A program made the position numbers and the translations under genes. 64,000 nucleotides of DNA from assembly GCA_026686845.1 (NCBI GenBank), contig JAIVEN010000008.1:32864501-32928500 (forward strand). The letters are read 5' to 3'. Each line of letters starts with the position of its first letter. The first letter of the stretch is position 1. The notes beneath the pieces are model-generated. The model did no database searches. It was not told the origin of the DNA and was given only the letters and a program-made list of their open reading frames with translations. This DNA is from Adenanthera pavonina. Lineage: Eukaryota > Streptophyta > Magnoliopsida > Fabales > Fabaceae. This document shows, piece by piece, positions 22,953 through 34,100 of the stretch.

Positions 22953-25860
22953 TGTAATATCCCTAAAATATTAGATAACTAAAAATGTATAGAGAATTTG
23001 CAAAAACGGACAGACATCGTTTTGTGTGAAATAGGGTGAAAAGATCATTTTTTCTGATTGGATGAAAAAATGAGAAATTATATTTTTATCCTTAAAAAAT
23101 ATGGAAATGACGATTTTGTCCCTAAGGGAAAAAAAAAAAGAAAAAGTCGAGGCTGTGGACGCAGGAGAGATTGAAGAAAAGTTTATAAGTTTTGGGGCAA
23201 ATTACACCTAATGACCCGAAAGTTTTAAAAATTATAAATTGATCCTGGGTCAAGGGCATTTTTGTAAATATGAAACATTATAATCAAAATGAAGCTCTCA
23301 ATGAGCTAAGACCATTGGAATATAGTATGGAATTTATTGAGATCAAAATAATATTTATTGGGTAATTATGATTTAATATTAATGTCTTACCCGATAAATG
23401 TCAGTCTGGACTGCAGGAAGAAGCAGTATTCATTCAAGAAAAATGTGTGGGTCTTATATTTGGACCAATTGGGATAATCATATTATCGTAATTTTATGAT
23501 TATAATTAGTATCCCAATAATAGTAAAATATACTGCTAAAGTAGCTTTAATTGTCCAGACCGGTCCAGAATATATCTGGATAAGTAATTAACTGAAATTT
23601 TTGGACCAAAATACCCTCCATTTCGTGCTGGCCAAGCTGTACATGGGGAATTCCAATTATTTAATATTTAAGTCATTTTCTAAGAAAATTCAAGAAGCTT
23701 TGGTGGCAAATTCCTATTGGTTGATGAGTTTAATATAATTCCCACTTGAGCTCATGACTTGGCCGAACAAACACTTGAGAGAAAGAGGGAGGAGTGGTCT
23801 GAAAAGTTGAGAAAAGATGGAGCACGTGAAGGAGGAAAGAAAAAGAGAAGAAAAATAAGGAAGAAAAGTAAGGAAAATTGGTAAGCAAGTTCCTTTCAAT
23901 TTGTAAGTGTTCTAGCCTAGTTCTAAGTAATTTGAGTTGGTTTTCTTGGATTTTCTCCTTCTCCCTTTGCTGTTCTAATCTTGGCCTAAGCATGATAAGA
24001 AGAGGGAAGGAGTTTTTAAGCCATAAATTTACAAGAAAACATGAGATTTTCAAGAAAAGTAAACTAGGTGTGTTTTAAAGCAAGTTTTGTGAAAAACCAA
24101 ATTCTTTCCCTTAAGAGCAGATTTTGGTCAGACTAATAAGGTGGGAAGGAGATGGATTTTCATGTATTTGATGGCAAAAATGAGTTCCTCATGATGAAAA
24201 ACCTTAAAGACAAGTATTGGCTCAATGATGAGACTTTAGATAAAGAAATTGAGTCTTTAGGGTTTTAATGAGACTTTATGAAGTAGCTACTTGTTCTAGT
24301 TGATTGAGCAAGTATTTAATGATGTTAAGGGACTTGAGGAAGCCTAAGGAGGCTAGTGGAAGCATTAGATTCAAGAGGAAGAGCCAAAGGAATGCTTCAA
24401 GGTAGCTAAGTTTCATATTCTTGCTTTATGTTCTTTCTTTGTCTTTCTATGATTAAATTATGTTGCCATATTGAAATTGTGATTTCCTTGATTGGTCTTG
24501 GCTGTTAAATGAGGGGTTTTATTCCCCAAGATGTCCATTTCCTAAGCCGTTATGCTGCCGAATTTTTTATGACTAATATGGCAATTTATTGTTTAAAGGT
24601 GATTGTGTGATTATATGTGATCAAATGTGAATTTATTTGACATGATTGACATAATTGTATGGAATATAACTTGCTACTGAGATTGCCCCCAATCTCATTC
24701 CCTCAAGTATCCCAAATAACTAGGCACAATCTATGGCAAAGGAGTCCAAAGAAAAGGCAAGGAGAATGAAGAAGAGAATGATGCATGATGGTGTTTTCAA
24801 GCTATGAGTGTATATTTTGAAATTATGTATAAAACCATGTATATGCTTTTAGATCTGTGCCATTGTGCTATTATGTCCTTATGAGCATTTTGAAATGTTT
24901 GGCATGGATTTGAAACATGGAATGATCATATGAGCTTGTTATGAAGTCTACTTTGCCAAGTTATATTGTTAGAAGTTCATTTTGTAGTAATGAAAGTAAA
25001 GTCAATACTTTTTGACCGAGACAGGGCAAGTAAGTCAAGTGTTATATATACTCTAAAAGTAGAGAGAACAAGCTTTCCAATGAGCTAAAGAACACTTAAT
25101 TTGGATGTATGCACGATTTATAGTGAAATTTGAAAGTTCATGATCAAAACTGGACAGTGATGTGAAGGCTGCGAATCTTACTGAATATATTACTTCTCTT
25201 TGAAAAGTGATATAAAATCGCATAGAGCTCCAAAAATTCAGTGTCTTACATTTATGAAAATATCTACCTTTTGAGGTTAATATGCCACTAGTTTGAGTTC
25301 AATTGGAGCTGTACAATGAGAGATATACAAGTTTTCCCAAGACTGTTCCAGTAAAAGTAATGTTCTGATCCCTAGACATTCAAATTGATGTTGTGCCCTG
25401 TATAGACCAAATAAATGTATAATAAAAATATGAGGGTAATACACATATGTATCTTTCCAATGGCATATAGAATACATGATTTGGCTCAGTATAGAGTTAG
25501 ATATGAATTTTTAAAGTTACGGACAAAATCCTGGAAAAGATAGAAATGACCATTTGTACAGTGTAAGTTTGAGTAATAAACTGTACTAATTGGTCAGGTT
25601 AAAGGAAATTTTCATATTTTTATCTTGTATATCATGTTTCTAGCTTCATTTAGAGACTTGAATCACATTGATACGATTTTTCTGGATTAAGTTATGATTT
25701 TTCAAAGTTCATCCAGAAAACTTGAGAACCAAATGAATAGTACCCACGTTTTTTTATTAAATATTTGGTTCTACTAATGGTTCAAGCTTTTAATATGGGC
25801 AATTTGGACATTGTACATACTATGATATATGGAAAATATAGATAAAGGTAAGGTGTTACA
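22953..25860 (+). mobile_element. D-type solo LTR (2.9 kb) with perfect 5-bp target duplication
   Basis: It starts TGTAATATCCC and ends AGGTGTTACA, and is flanked by AGCAA on both sides (22948-22952 and 25861-25865). It is related to but clearly more diverged than the other D LTRs. It carries a purine-rich leader (23800-23875) and GGTAAG at 23880-23885. It contains no internal region or coding domain; the small open frames at 23714-24078 and 25277-25477 are chance frames. The clean target duplication shows a real insertion followed by LTR-LTR recombination. Confidence 0.93.
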
Positions 25861-25865
25861 AGCAA

Positions 25866-26296
25866 CATAAATCTTGAAGAAAATGGAGAAAAGATAATGA
25901 AGAGCCACTTACCCACAAGATTTAGGCTTCCCAAAGGTCAAATTCATGTCTCTTAACCTTAGAATGTTTAAACCCTAGAAGGGTCACCAATTTTCCCTTC
26001 GTTTTCACTATTTTGATGAGTCCTAATACGATCTGATTTAAACAAATTCTGCGATTGGCACCGCGTCACAAAGTAGGCTCATCACAGTGCGAGCCCATAC
26101 TATGTTGGCCTAAGTCCAATTCAACTTCTCTCACTGTTGCGTCGCTAAAGATTGTCGAGGCATGAGTGAGTTATGCCTCCTTTTTCCTAACTTGCTAATT
26201 TTGACCCTTCCTCTACTTCTGACCCCTCTGGTCCTATACAATTCTAACCTGTTAGATTGATAACTCATCCAGAATGACATAATCAGGGTTGTTACA
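25866..26296 (-). mobile_element. E/C-family LTR, first ~430 bp, reverse orientation
   Basis: On the minus strand it begins TGTAACAACCCTGATTATG at 26296 and matches the start of the complete LTR at 63050 going down (CTAGGGTTT..., GCGAGC..., leader). It ends in the leader region with GGTAAG (minus, 25908-25913). The left end merges with the end of the C LTR near 22930, with the D solo LTR inserted between. It is an isolated, inverted LTR fragment. Confidence 0.65.
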
Positions 26297-26916
26297 TGCT
26301 CAAGAGATATCCATTCATAGTTAAAGAAGCAAATAAAGAAGCTTAAACTTGGTGTATGGAAGAGTTAATGCACATGCCATGATTTTTTGAGCCTAGGCAT
26401 ATAAAAAGGAATGAAAATGGATTTTAACACAGAAGCATCCATGCCTAGGGACCAAAATCTAAACCTAGATGTGGAAACTTTATTGAAACACACATTAGCA
26501 ATTTGTTTTGCAATTTTAGCTTAGGCTTCAGTATTTAACTCCTCTAAACACATTTTTTCAAATGATGAAAGGTTGTTATAGAAGATGTTTTTGGTGCTTA
26601 AGAGGTCTTCAAGTTGGAGATGCAAAGAGATTTAGACTTCAGTCATTAAGTTTTCTCTTTTACTTTATTATTTTGATGTTTATGTGTGTTTGATGGATTA
26701 TTTTGTTGCAAATCAGATCATGTATGCTAAAATTCATCTATCTAGGATTATTGTTGCTTAACTTATGGATTAGTGTATTTTTCCATACCATATTCTCTTT
26801 AATGTTATATATGTTTATCCATTTGTGTTCTTCATGCTTCTTTGTTAATTGGCCATCAATTTGGATTGATTGGATTTTTCTAATAAAGACTAGAGATAAA
26901 AATTAAAATAGACCTT
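26297..26916. other. AT-rich spacer, nothing recognised
   Basis: About 620 bp between two oppositely oriented LTR starts. No domain, repeat match or RNA gene is visible. The open frame at 26703-26906 is AT-rich with hydrophobic, non-specific content and is not supported as a gene. Confidence 0.5.
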
Positions 26917-29840
26917 TGCAACAGCCCACATGTAATCATTCTGGATATGTATATGATTCATGAAATGGACTAAAATCGGAAGAGGAATCAAAGTGGGGCA
27001 AAGCTTCAAATAGAGGCAGAAGCATGTCACACCGCAGCAAAGTACAAGGGCGCCATGGCGAGATAGCAAGGAAACTTCAAATTTTTGAAGGTAGTAAAGG
27101 TCCACACCATGGCGAACATATCGTGTGCTATGACACCAGTCGCAAAACATGAATAAATCAGGGCACAATCCAATCGATGAAGTAGAAAGAAATAGAAGGA
27201 GAAGAAGAAAAGTTTTGCTAGGGTTTGCCATTTTTGACCTTGAGGGGAAATTTCTGGACTCTAGAAGCTTGATTCTTGCTTGGTAAACGATTTTACACTT
27301 CCCTTCTTTTTTTTCTTCATGGTTTTCGGTTGAAATCTATGGGTATGCTTGGAATATTCCACCGATTAAAATGCTTGCAACTAGATTATTGGAGTGTTAT
27401 GTGGTGTTTCTATGGCTTAGGTATGAGTTTGGAAGGATTGTGATTGGTTTATATCAAACCCTAGTCTAGAAATTATAAAGGAAGTTTGGAATTCAAATTG
27501 TTAAGGTTTAGTAATGGTTTGATTGGGTGTTTAGGGCTCCTTAAGGTATGTTTATGTTAGTAGAAGTATGTGTTTATTATCATTAAGTTTGGTTGATTGG
27601 ATTGTGAGTTATTGGGATATATGATTTTTGTGTTATTTGAAGATGATATTGTTTGTGTTCAAGGTTGTGTTTGGAAGTTGTGATGCTTTAAGAAGTGATT
27701 CAGAAGAGTGCAATTCATCATTGGTACAGACCTATCATCTCCTCCATGTGTGTGTTTGTATATAGACAATCCAAGGTAATTGGGGTAACTTTAAATGTTA
27801 AATAAGTTTTAAACTTTCATATCATGATGTGTCTCATATTTCAGCTCATAAGTTTTCTCAAACCCTTTACCTTTTTGAGATTTTGATTGGAAATGAGAAT
27901 AGTAATCATGTAGTCCTTTGTGTATATATGTATATGTATGTATGTGTGTATCCAATTGTATCATTCCTAATGATGAAGTGTCAATACGATTCTGATAGTG
28001 ACAATAATAATGATATGTGTGGTAATAGGTTGAACATAAGAATATGATAGCATGACAATAATGAGAAAAATTATAGCAATGATGGAAATGGTTGAGAAAG
28101 ACTAATATATGTGTGTGTGTGTGTGTATGAGTTTGGTGATTGATGATGATATATATTGTTGTTATGATCCCCATGGAATATCTTGTTTAATGATATTATG
28201 CTAGCATAATAATATTGATGACGATAATGGTATTGTTCTGGATACATTATATGATGGCATGTTAGCATAGCATATAACATCGTCATTGCATTACGCATGC
28301 TGGGCATTGGATTGTTTTGGTGATAATGTTGTGATATGATACCACGTGCTATGCTAAACCACTGGTGGGACACGTGAGGCCTTGTGTCCAAGTGGTGAGG
28401 TTTGATATAGATATCTCTGCCATTAAATCCTCTTCATCCTCTCCCTTTAGCCAGGTGAGCCAAGTGATAATGGATTGGGGATGCACCTTCCCTAAATCAC
28501 CACCAATTCTGGTGGTACAGGGGAAGGGGAACCATGGTCTATACACTAGTGGAATGACCTTTGGCGAGCTTATGAGAAGTAATAGTGAGCTTAGTAGTTG
28601 CCCGAAATTAACCATCACTGGTTATTGGAAAAATGTTGCTTATTGAAGTCACCCTATAGAGGTGACTAGCTCATGGTTCCTGCCATGATGGATATAGGTT
28701 CTTGCATATCGCATGCATTGCATTCTGCATAACACTTAGTACATGAATATATATATATATATATATCATTGTATTTCTTTGTTTTACAAGTTGCCCTTGG
28801 TTGCTAAGACATCTGTCTCACCCCTTGTGGGAAAACATTTATAGGAATGGGACCAAGCTCTAGCAAGAAGTAGAAAAGATGGATAAGTCCCCTCGAGGAC
28901 CTACAGGGTATCTGAGTACCTATATTGGTATGTGTTTATTTGAGAATGCATGTTATGTTTAGTATTGTGTCAAGTATAGGAATGATGCCATATGCAATTG
29001 TTATGCATGCGTTTTTAGGACTATTCATGTGTGGTTAATGTTATTTGTGACCTTAAGGTTAACTGAGGCTATTCGAGGTATAAGGGTGAAGGATGAGTTA
29101 GTGTATGGACATGTGCAAGAATGCTATGGTAGAATGATTCATCTTGTTGCATTGTAAGGTTTGAGACTAGTCGTCTTGGTATATTGAGATTATGGCCCTT
29201 TATTGTTATAGTAAGTTTGGCCCCTAGGCAATGGGTGGCTTGTGTTTGTTTTCATGAATATGAGTGATTTATGTGTGTTATGATTGGAGACCCCAAATAG
29301 GGTTAGGATGTGCTTGTTTATATTGTAAGTTGCCTTGTTAGTATAAGGTCTCATGTGGATGTCCATTTTGGTGTTATTGTGGAAAAATAGGTATATAATC
29401 CATTTGTGGTATTGTGGTGCTCAGGGGGTCAAATTCTACAAGAATGGTTTCGTTAGAATGAGATTGCCCTAAACTCAGTCCTCAGAGTATTTAGGACTTG
29501 AATCAAGTACTGGTTGTAGATGGTTTGGCATTGGGAGGCCCAAGTGCTAAGTTTTGGTCCAAAACTGACCTTTTCAATCGTGGAAATCTAAAATCTCTAT
29601 AAATAGGTATTTTGCAATATGGCTGGCGTGTATAGTTAGAATAGGAGTAGAGTAACCTGTAGGAGTTGGAATTAGGTCAATAGAAGATCAGAGAAAAAGT
29701 TATGCACGTTAGAAGTTCATCAGGAAAATCAGCAAATTGCTGATATGGTATCAGTATTTGGTGCTACGGCACCACGCCATTCTATTTTTGTCCCCAGTTC
29801 ATCCAGAACACTCTCCCACCATAGTAGTGCCCCTTGTTTT
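26917..29840 (+). mobile_element. C-family gypsy LTR (nearly complete)
   Basis: It begins TGCAACAGCCC (family start TGTAACAACCC), with GGCGCCATGGCG at 27050, the GCTAGGGTTT and splice-donor-like GGTAAA at 27282-27287, then (GT)8 at 28111-28126, (AT)10 at 28747-28766, and the terminal region with GCTACGGCACCACGCC near 29762. It runs to about 29840, where a SIRE-type LTR end takes over. It includes many spurious open frames (27809-28646). A possible far end (GAGGGTGTTACA at 34492-34503) is treated under findings. Confidence 0.7.
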
Positions 29841-30597
29841 GTCTCCTTTAAGGTTTGGCTGGTCACCCAAGAAGGGGTGAATTGGATGATACAAAATTTT
29901 TACCCTTTTAGAGCACAACTTAATTTCACGAGATGTACAGTAAAACAGGGATGAACAGAGTGTGAAGAATTTGATAGATGAAATGTGTAGATGACAACAA
30001 AGACACAGAAATTTATACTAGTTCAGCCCAAACCACTTAGCCTACGTTTAGTCCCTAAGTCACCACTTGAGATTTTCACTATATCCCATAAGTTTGATTC
30101 GAGCACTTGTGAAGTCTCAGTACATCCCATAAGTTTCTGTAGGCACTCATGAAATCACTCTCCCCACACCCTTAAAAGATGTGTATTTCCCTTAGTATTA
30201 TCCCCACACTAATATTATACCCCGAAAATAGTAGAAGATAATGAATACAGAATTGAAACTCTCTTTTAGAGTAGATGATACATTGAAAGTTCACTATACT
30301 AAGGTGGGTTTTAACTATAAATGCTGATACAGAAAGATTTTATATATTAAAATAGTATTTTAGCATAACTCACTTAAGATTGTTACCCATAAGTTCAAAT
30401 GAGGTTCTATTTATAGATTTGTGGCTTAACTATTCGTTAGACACAAGTTCTAGCCGTTACTCTACAAAAAGAGCCATTCACCAACCGCGTTGAATGCATC
30501 TGTCATTCCAAAATTCAAATTTTGAGGCTCAATAGAAGAATTTTATAAAGTCAATATAGTTATGTGTTTAACATTAAATCTTGAAATTCATCTATTA
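29841..30597 (-). mobile_element. SIRE-type copia LTR, promoter-distal half, interrupted
   Basis: From GGGGTGAATTGG at 29873 it follows the LTR at 5818-6500 in the same orientation: a tract of ACTTAGCCTACG...CCTAAGTCACCACTTGAG, then TTCAAATGAGGTTCTATTTATAG (TATA box on the minus strand near 30410), then TAGCCGTTAC. It stops at 30597 at the C solo LTR and resumes at 33289. It is more diverged than the 12702-13254 copy. Confidence 0.75.
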
Positions 30598-33288
30598 TGT
30601 AATGACCTTAAGCATCATTTCAAGAAAGACCTTGTCAAATGATATAGCGTCGAAAGTATCAAGGCTCCAGGAAGGATCAAAATGGAGCAAGTTAGAGAAA
30701 GGAGACAGAAAGCATGAATGTCGTGGGAAGGAATAGTAGCACCGCAGCCACAGAGAAACAAAGTGTTGGCATCAAGGCCAACTTAAGTGACGTCATGGTG
30801 AGCTTGTCTGAACTAGTTTAAATTAGAAGGAGAAACCAAATGCGGACAGAAAGAAAAACGGAGGGAGAATGCTTTGTCTGCTAGGGTTTCATCTTTTTAG
30901 CCTAGTAGGTTTGATTTCTAGCATTTTAGAGCTCCAATCTTGCTAGTAAGTCATCTCTTAACCTCCCTCTGTGTTTTTCTTTGAGTTTCACCGAAGGCTT
31001 TTCATGGATTTGGTTAGGGTTCTGATTTGGGTAAGTTTCCACCAATTAAATTGTGCATAAATGTGATCTAGAGGTGTTGTTGGATGTTTTTATGGATAGG
31101 GTGTTGGTTTTATGATGTTTAAGTGTTACATCTCCCAAACCCTAATCCTTAAATGTTGACATATTTGGGAATCCAAACTTGAGGAAGTATGATTATGATT
31201 CTAAGAGTTGTTTAGAGTATTTTAATGCTTGGGTTTGCTTAATGAAGCACTATTTTCCATTTGGGATATGCTTGAATTGATAAATGTATATGTTAAGGTT
31301 GAAGAATTATGATGGTAATAAGGAATGGATGTTATATAGGTTGTCCTATAACTTGATTGTTGTCTCTTGGCTCCAGATTGTAATTGTAAAGCATTTAATT
31401 GGTGGTGGTTGCTCCATTTGGCCTATCAAGGTGTCGAGTAAGTTTGACGGTTGAGGTAACCGAGGTTTTCTATTTGTGTGTGATATATGTTTAATTATTT
31501 TTATGTCATGATATGCATGCTTTATGTATATATATTTTACCTTTTCATATCATGATATATGTTATAGCTCGGTTAAGGTTGATCATATTCATATCATGAT
31601 ATGTGCAGCTACACGACTAGTAAGTATCTATCTCTACCTTATTGTATAATGAAATGGTAATATGATGTTAATGACTATGATATGTGTGAATGGTAATGAC
31701 TGTTGATATGGAATGATGATTATGCACCCCATGATGTATTGTATATCTTTATATGGCATGCTAGCACATTTGAAAGAGATATATGTTAACATGTTAGGAT
31801 GCATTGGGCATTGTCTTATTGTGTACATTGTTGGGACACATGGTCTGGGTGACAATGCTCTATATACCCGTGGTATGCCAATCCATTAAATAGCACACAA
31901 GGCCTTGTGTTCAGGCGATGTGGCTTGTATATATATATTCCAGTTACTAAATAGTCATCCTATGGCTGGGAGACTCAGGTGGCTATGAATTAGGGTGAAC
32001 CTTCTCTAAATAGCCACCAATTTGGGTGGTTCAGGTGAAGGAAAGCCATGGTCCAACCTTTGATGCAATGGCCTTTGGATGGGTCATGACTATTGGAAGG
32101 AGAGCTGGATGGTGATCCCGGAATCAGCCCTCATGGGTCATTAGAAGGGGGCCACTAGTTAAGGTTACCTTGTCACGGTAACTAGCTCATGGTTCTAGCT
32201 ATGTATTGATGTGATTGGAGTCTACATATCATGCATATTACATTGGTGATGCTTTATAATTGTTATTAACATGAAAGCATGAATATTTGTGTATATGTGT
32301 GTCTACCCCTAGTTACTGGGACGTATATCTCATCCCATGACTAACATTTCCAGGTGAAAGATCTAGCACTAGCAAGGACAAGGAGGACTGAGAGTACACT
32401 TGTGAGTGTCGGGGACTATGTTTCCCCATGTTGTTAATTTTCATTATTTCCAGTAAAGTGCCATTATGTTATGTAGGGACATATGGATTGATGTGATTTC
32501 GGGACTAGATGCAATGTGTTCCTTGTTGATCCCTTCTTGGGTGCATTGGGTGGTCTAATTGGTGTTGATGGGCCAGCACCCTATTCGTGTTGTATTAAAT
32601 GTTGGCAGGATCTTATGCATGTTATGTGATCTCGAATGTTAGCTTGTATTGGACCCATGGTTGCTGTCTCTAGCCTACTTTGAATCTGTATGTCTAGTTA
32701 TGATCCTAATATAGATCTTGGACCTTTGGTTTTGTGAAATGGGCATATAATCCATTTGTTGAGTTGGAGGTCAAAACCTGGAGGAGTGCTTTCTTCATGT
32801 TAGAACCTTCTTGGACATTTTCTCGTGTCCCTTAGGACTTGTAGAAGTGATCTCGGCATATCAATTGCTCATGGGTGGCTATTGGAGGTGTCGAGTTCTT
32901 GGTTTTTGGCAAAAGTGACCAATTTGGTTTATGATATCCAGAATCTCCATACGGAGGTGCTTTGAGACACAATTGGTGTCTATGGTTAGAGGGAAAGTAG
33001 AATGACTTGTAGGAGTCAAAATCAAGTCCATTGGAGGTCGGACCACGAAGTTGTGCGTGTTGGAAGTTTGGTTGAAAAATCAGCAAGGTGCTTAGTTCCT
33101 ATCAGCTAAAGGTGCTGTGGCGCCATAGCCATGGTCGTGGCGCCATGCTTCTTGGGTCACATTCAAGAAACCTCTCAAGCTGCGGTGTTACAGTGCTGGC
33201 CGTGGCGCCATCCCTATGTTCTATCTTCTCATACCTATTTCGCTGCATAAAATGGCTTAGTATGACCTTGTGAGTTTAGGGTGTGACA
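30598..33288 (+). mobile_element. C-family solo LTR inserted in a SIRE-type LTR
   Basis: It is 2.69 kb, beginning TGTAATGACC and ending GGGTGTGACA. Flanks are TATTA (30593-30597) and TGTTA (33289-33293), a 5-bp target duplication with one mismatch. The outer sequence joins into the SIRE motif (CATCTGTTA...), supporting insertion inside that LTR. Inside are a CCGCAGCCACAG start region, a splice-donor-like AGTAAG at 30945-30950, the palindromes near 31504-31603, and three GTGGCGCCAT boxes at 33118-33212. No coding region is present; the frames at 31634-31855, 32832-33086 and 33088-33273 are shadows. Confidence 0.8.
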
Positions 33289-34100
33289 TGTTACAAAGTG
33301 ACATTCGAATTTCGAGTTTGCAAAAGATATTCTATGTTAGTTTGTGCGAATTTTTTTATTGAAAGTATGTCTTAAGATATTTGAATAGTTGTCTTAAGTT
33401 TTTATATAGCCTTTCGAAATTAGAATTCCAGAAACTAAAATTAGAACTTGAGAAACTAAAATCAGAATTTTAGAGACTGAAATTAGAATTTTAGAGATTG
33501 AAATTCGAATTTTTAAGATCGAAATTTGTCTGTCAGATGCATAAATTTGAATTTCAGAGGCTGAAATTCGTCTATCAGAGGTATGTTCAAGTTATAACAA
33601 CGCACTTCGAAATTAGAATTTCAGAGACCGAAATTCGAATTGCAGAGACCAAAATTCGTCTATTAGAGGCTAAAATTCAAATTTTAGCTTCTAAAATTTG
33701 AATTTCAAATACTGAAATCTGTCTATCAGAGGTATGTTTAAACATTTGCGACTTTTGCACACTTTCACTGATTTTACTTATGTTGAAATTTGAATTTCAC
33801 AACTGAAATTTATCTATCAAAGATGAAAACTCTGTAACTTCGAATTTCACCAAGTAAAGTTTGAATTTTGCATAAAATAAACATAAATCATAAGTCAAAT
33901 TTGTCTGTTAGCCAATATTTCTTAATTCTAATACATGCTAACATCATATTTACTTAATCTAACTCGTTTAAAATATATAGTAATAAGATTAAGTAAATTT
34001 CAAAGATTAAACTACCTTAAGACCTAAGTGAAAACAAAATATACCTAATAGCTAGGTCTTTAAAAGTTGAACTCCATTTTCACTTAATCATTCCCATTTT
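33289..34100 (-). mobile_element. SIRE-type LTR, U3 portion (continuation)
   Basis: This is a dense array of the SIRE U3 motif: AAATTCGAATTTTTAAG, GAAATTCGTCTATCAGAGG, AAATTAGAATTTCAGAGAC, and so on from about 33300 to 33910. The outer boundary is unclear: around 34080 TTTTCACTTAATCATTCCC may correspond to the LTR start plus polypurine tract seen at 7462-7492. The frame at 33498-33701 is a translation of the array. Confidence 0.7.

Noticed and set aside
27809..28646. Overlapping open frames on both strands, including a His-Thr repeat protein
   Set aside because: They span the (GT)8 microsatellite and C-family LTR sequence; similar frames do not persist in other copies of the LTR.
31134..33288. 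Possible LTR start at TGTTACATCTCCC (31134)
   Set aside because: Comparison with 27410-27440 and 18258-18310 shows this TGTTACA lies in the middle of the C-family LTR; the true start is TGTAATGACC at 30598, with a near-matching target duplication.
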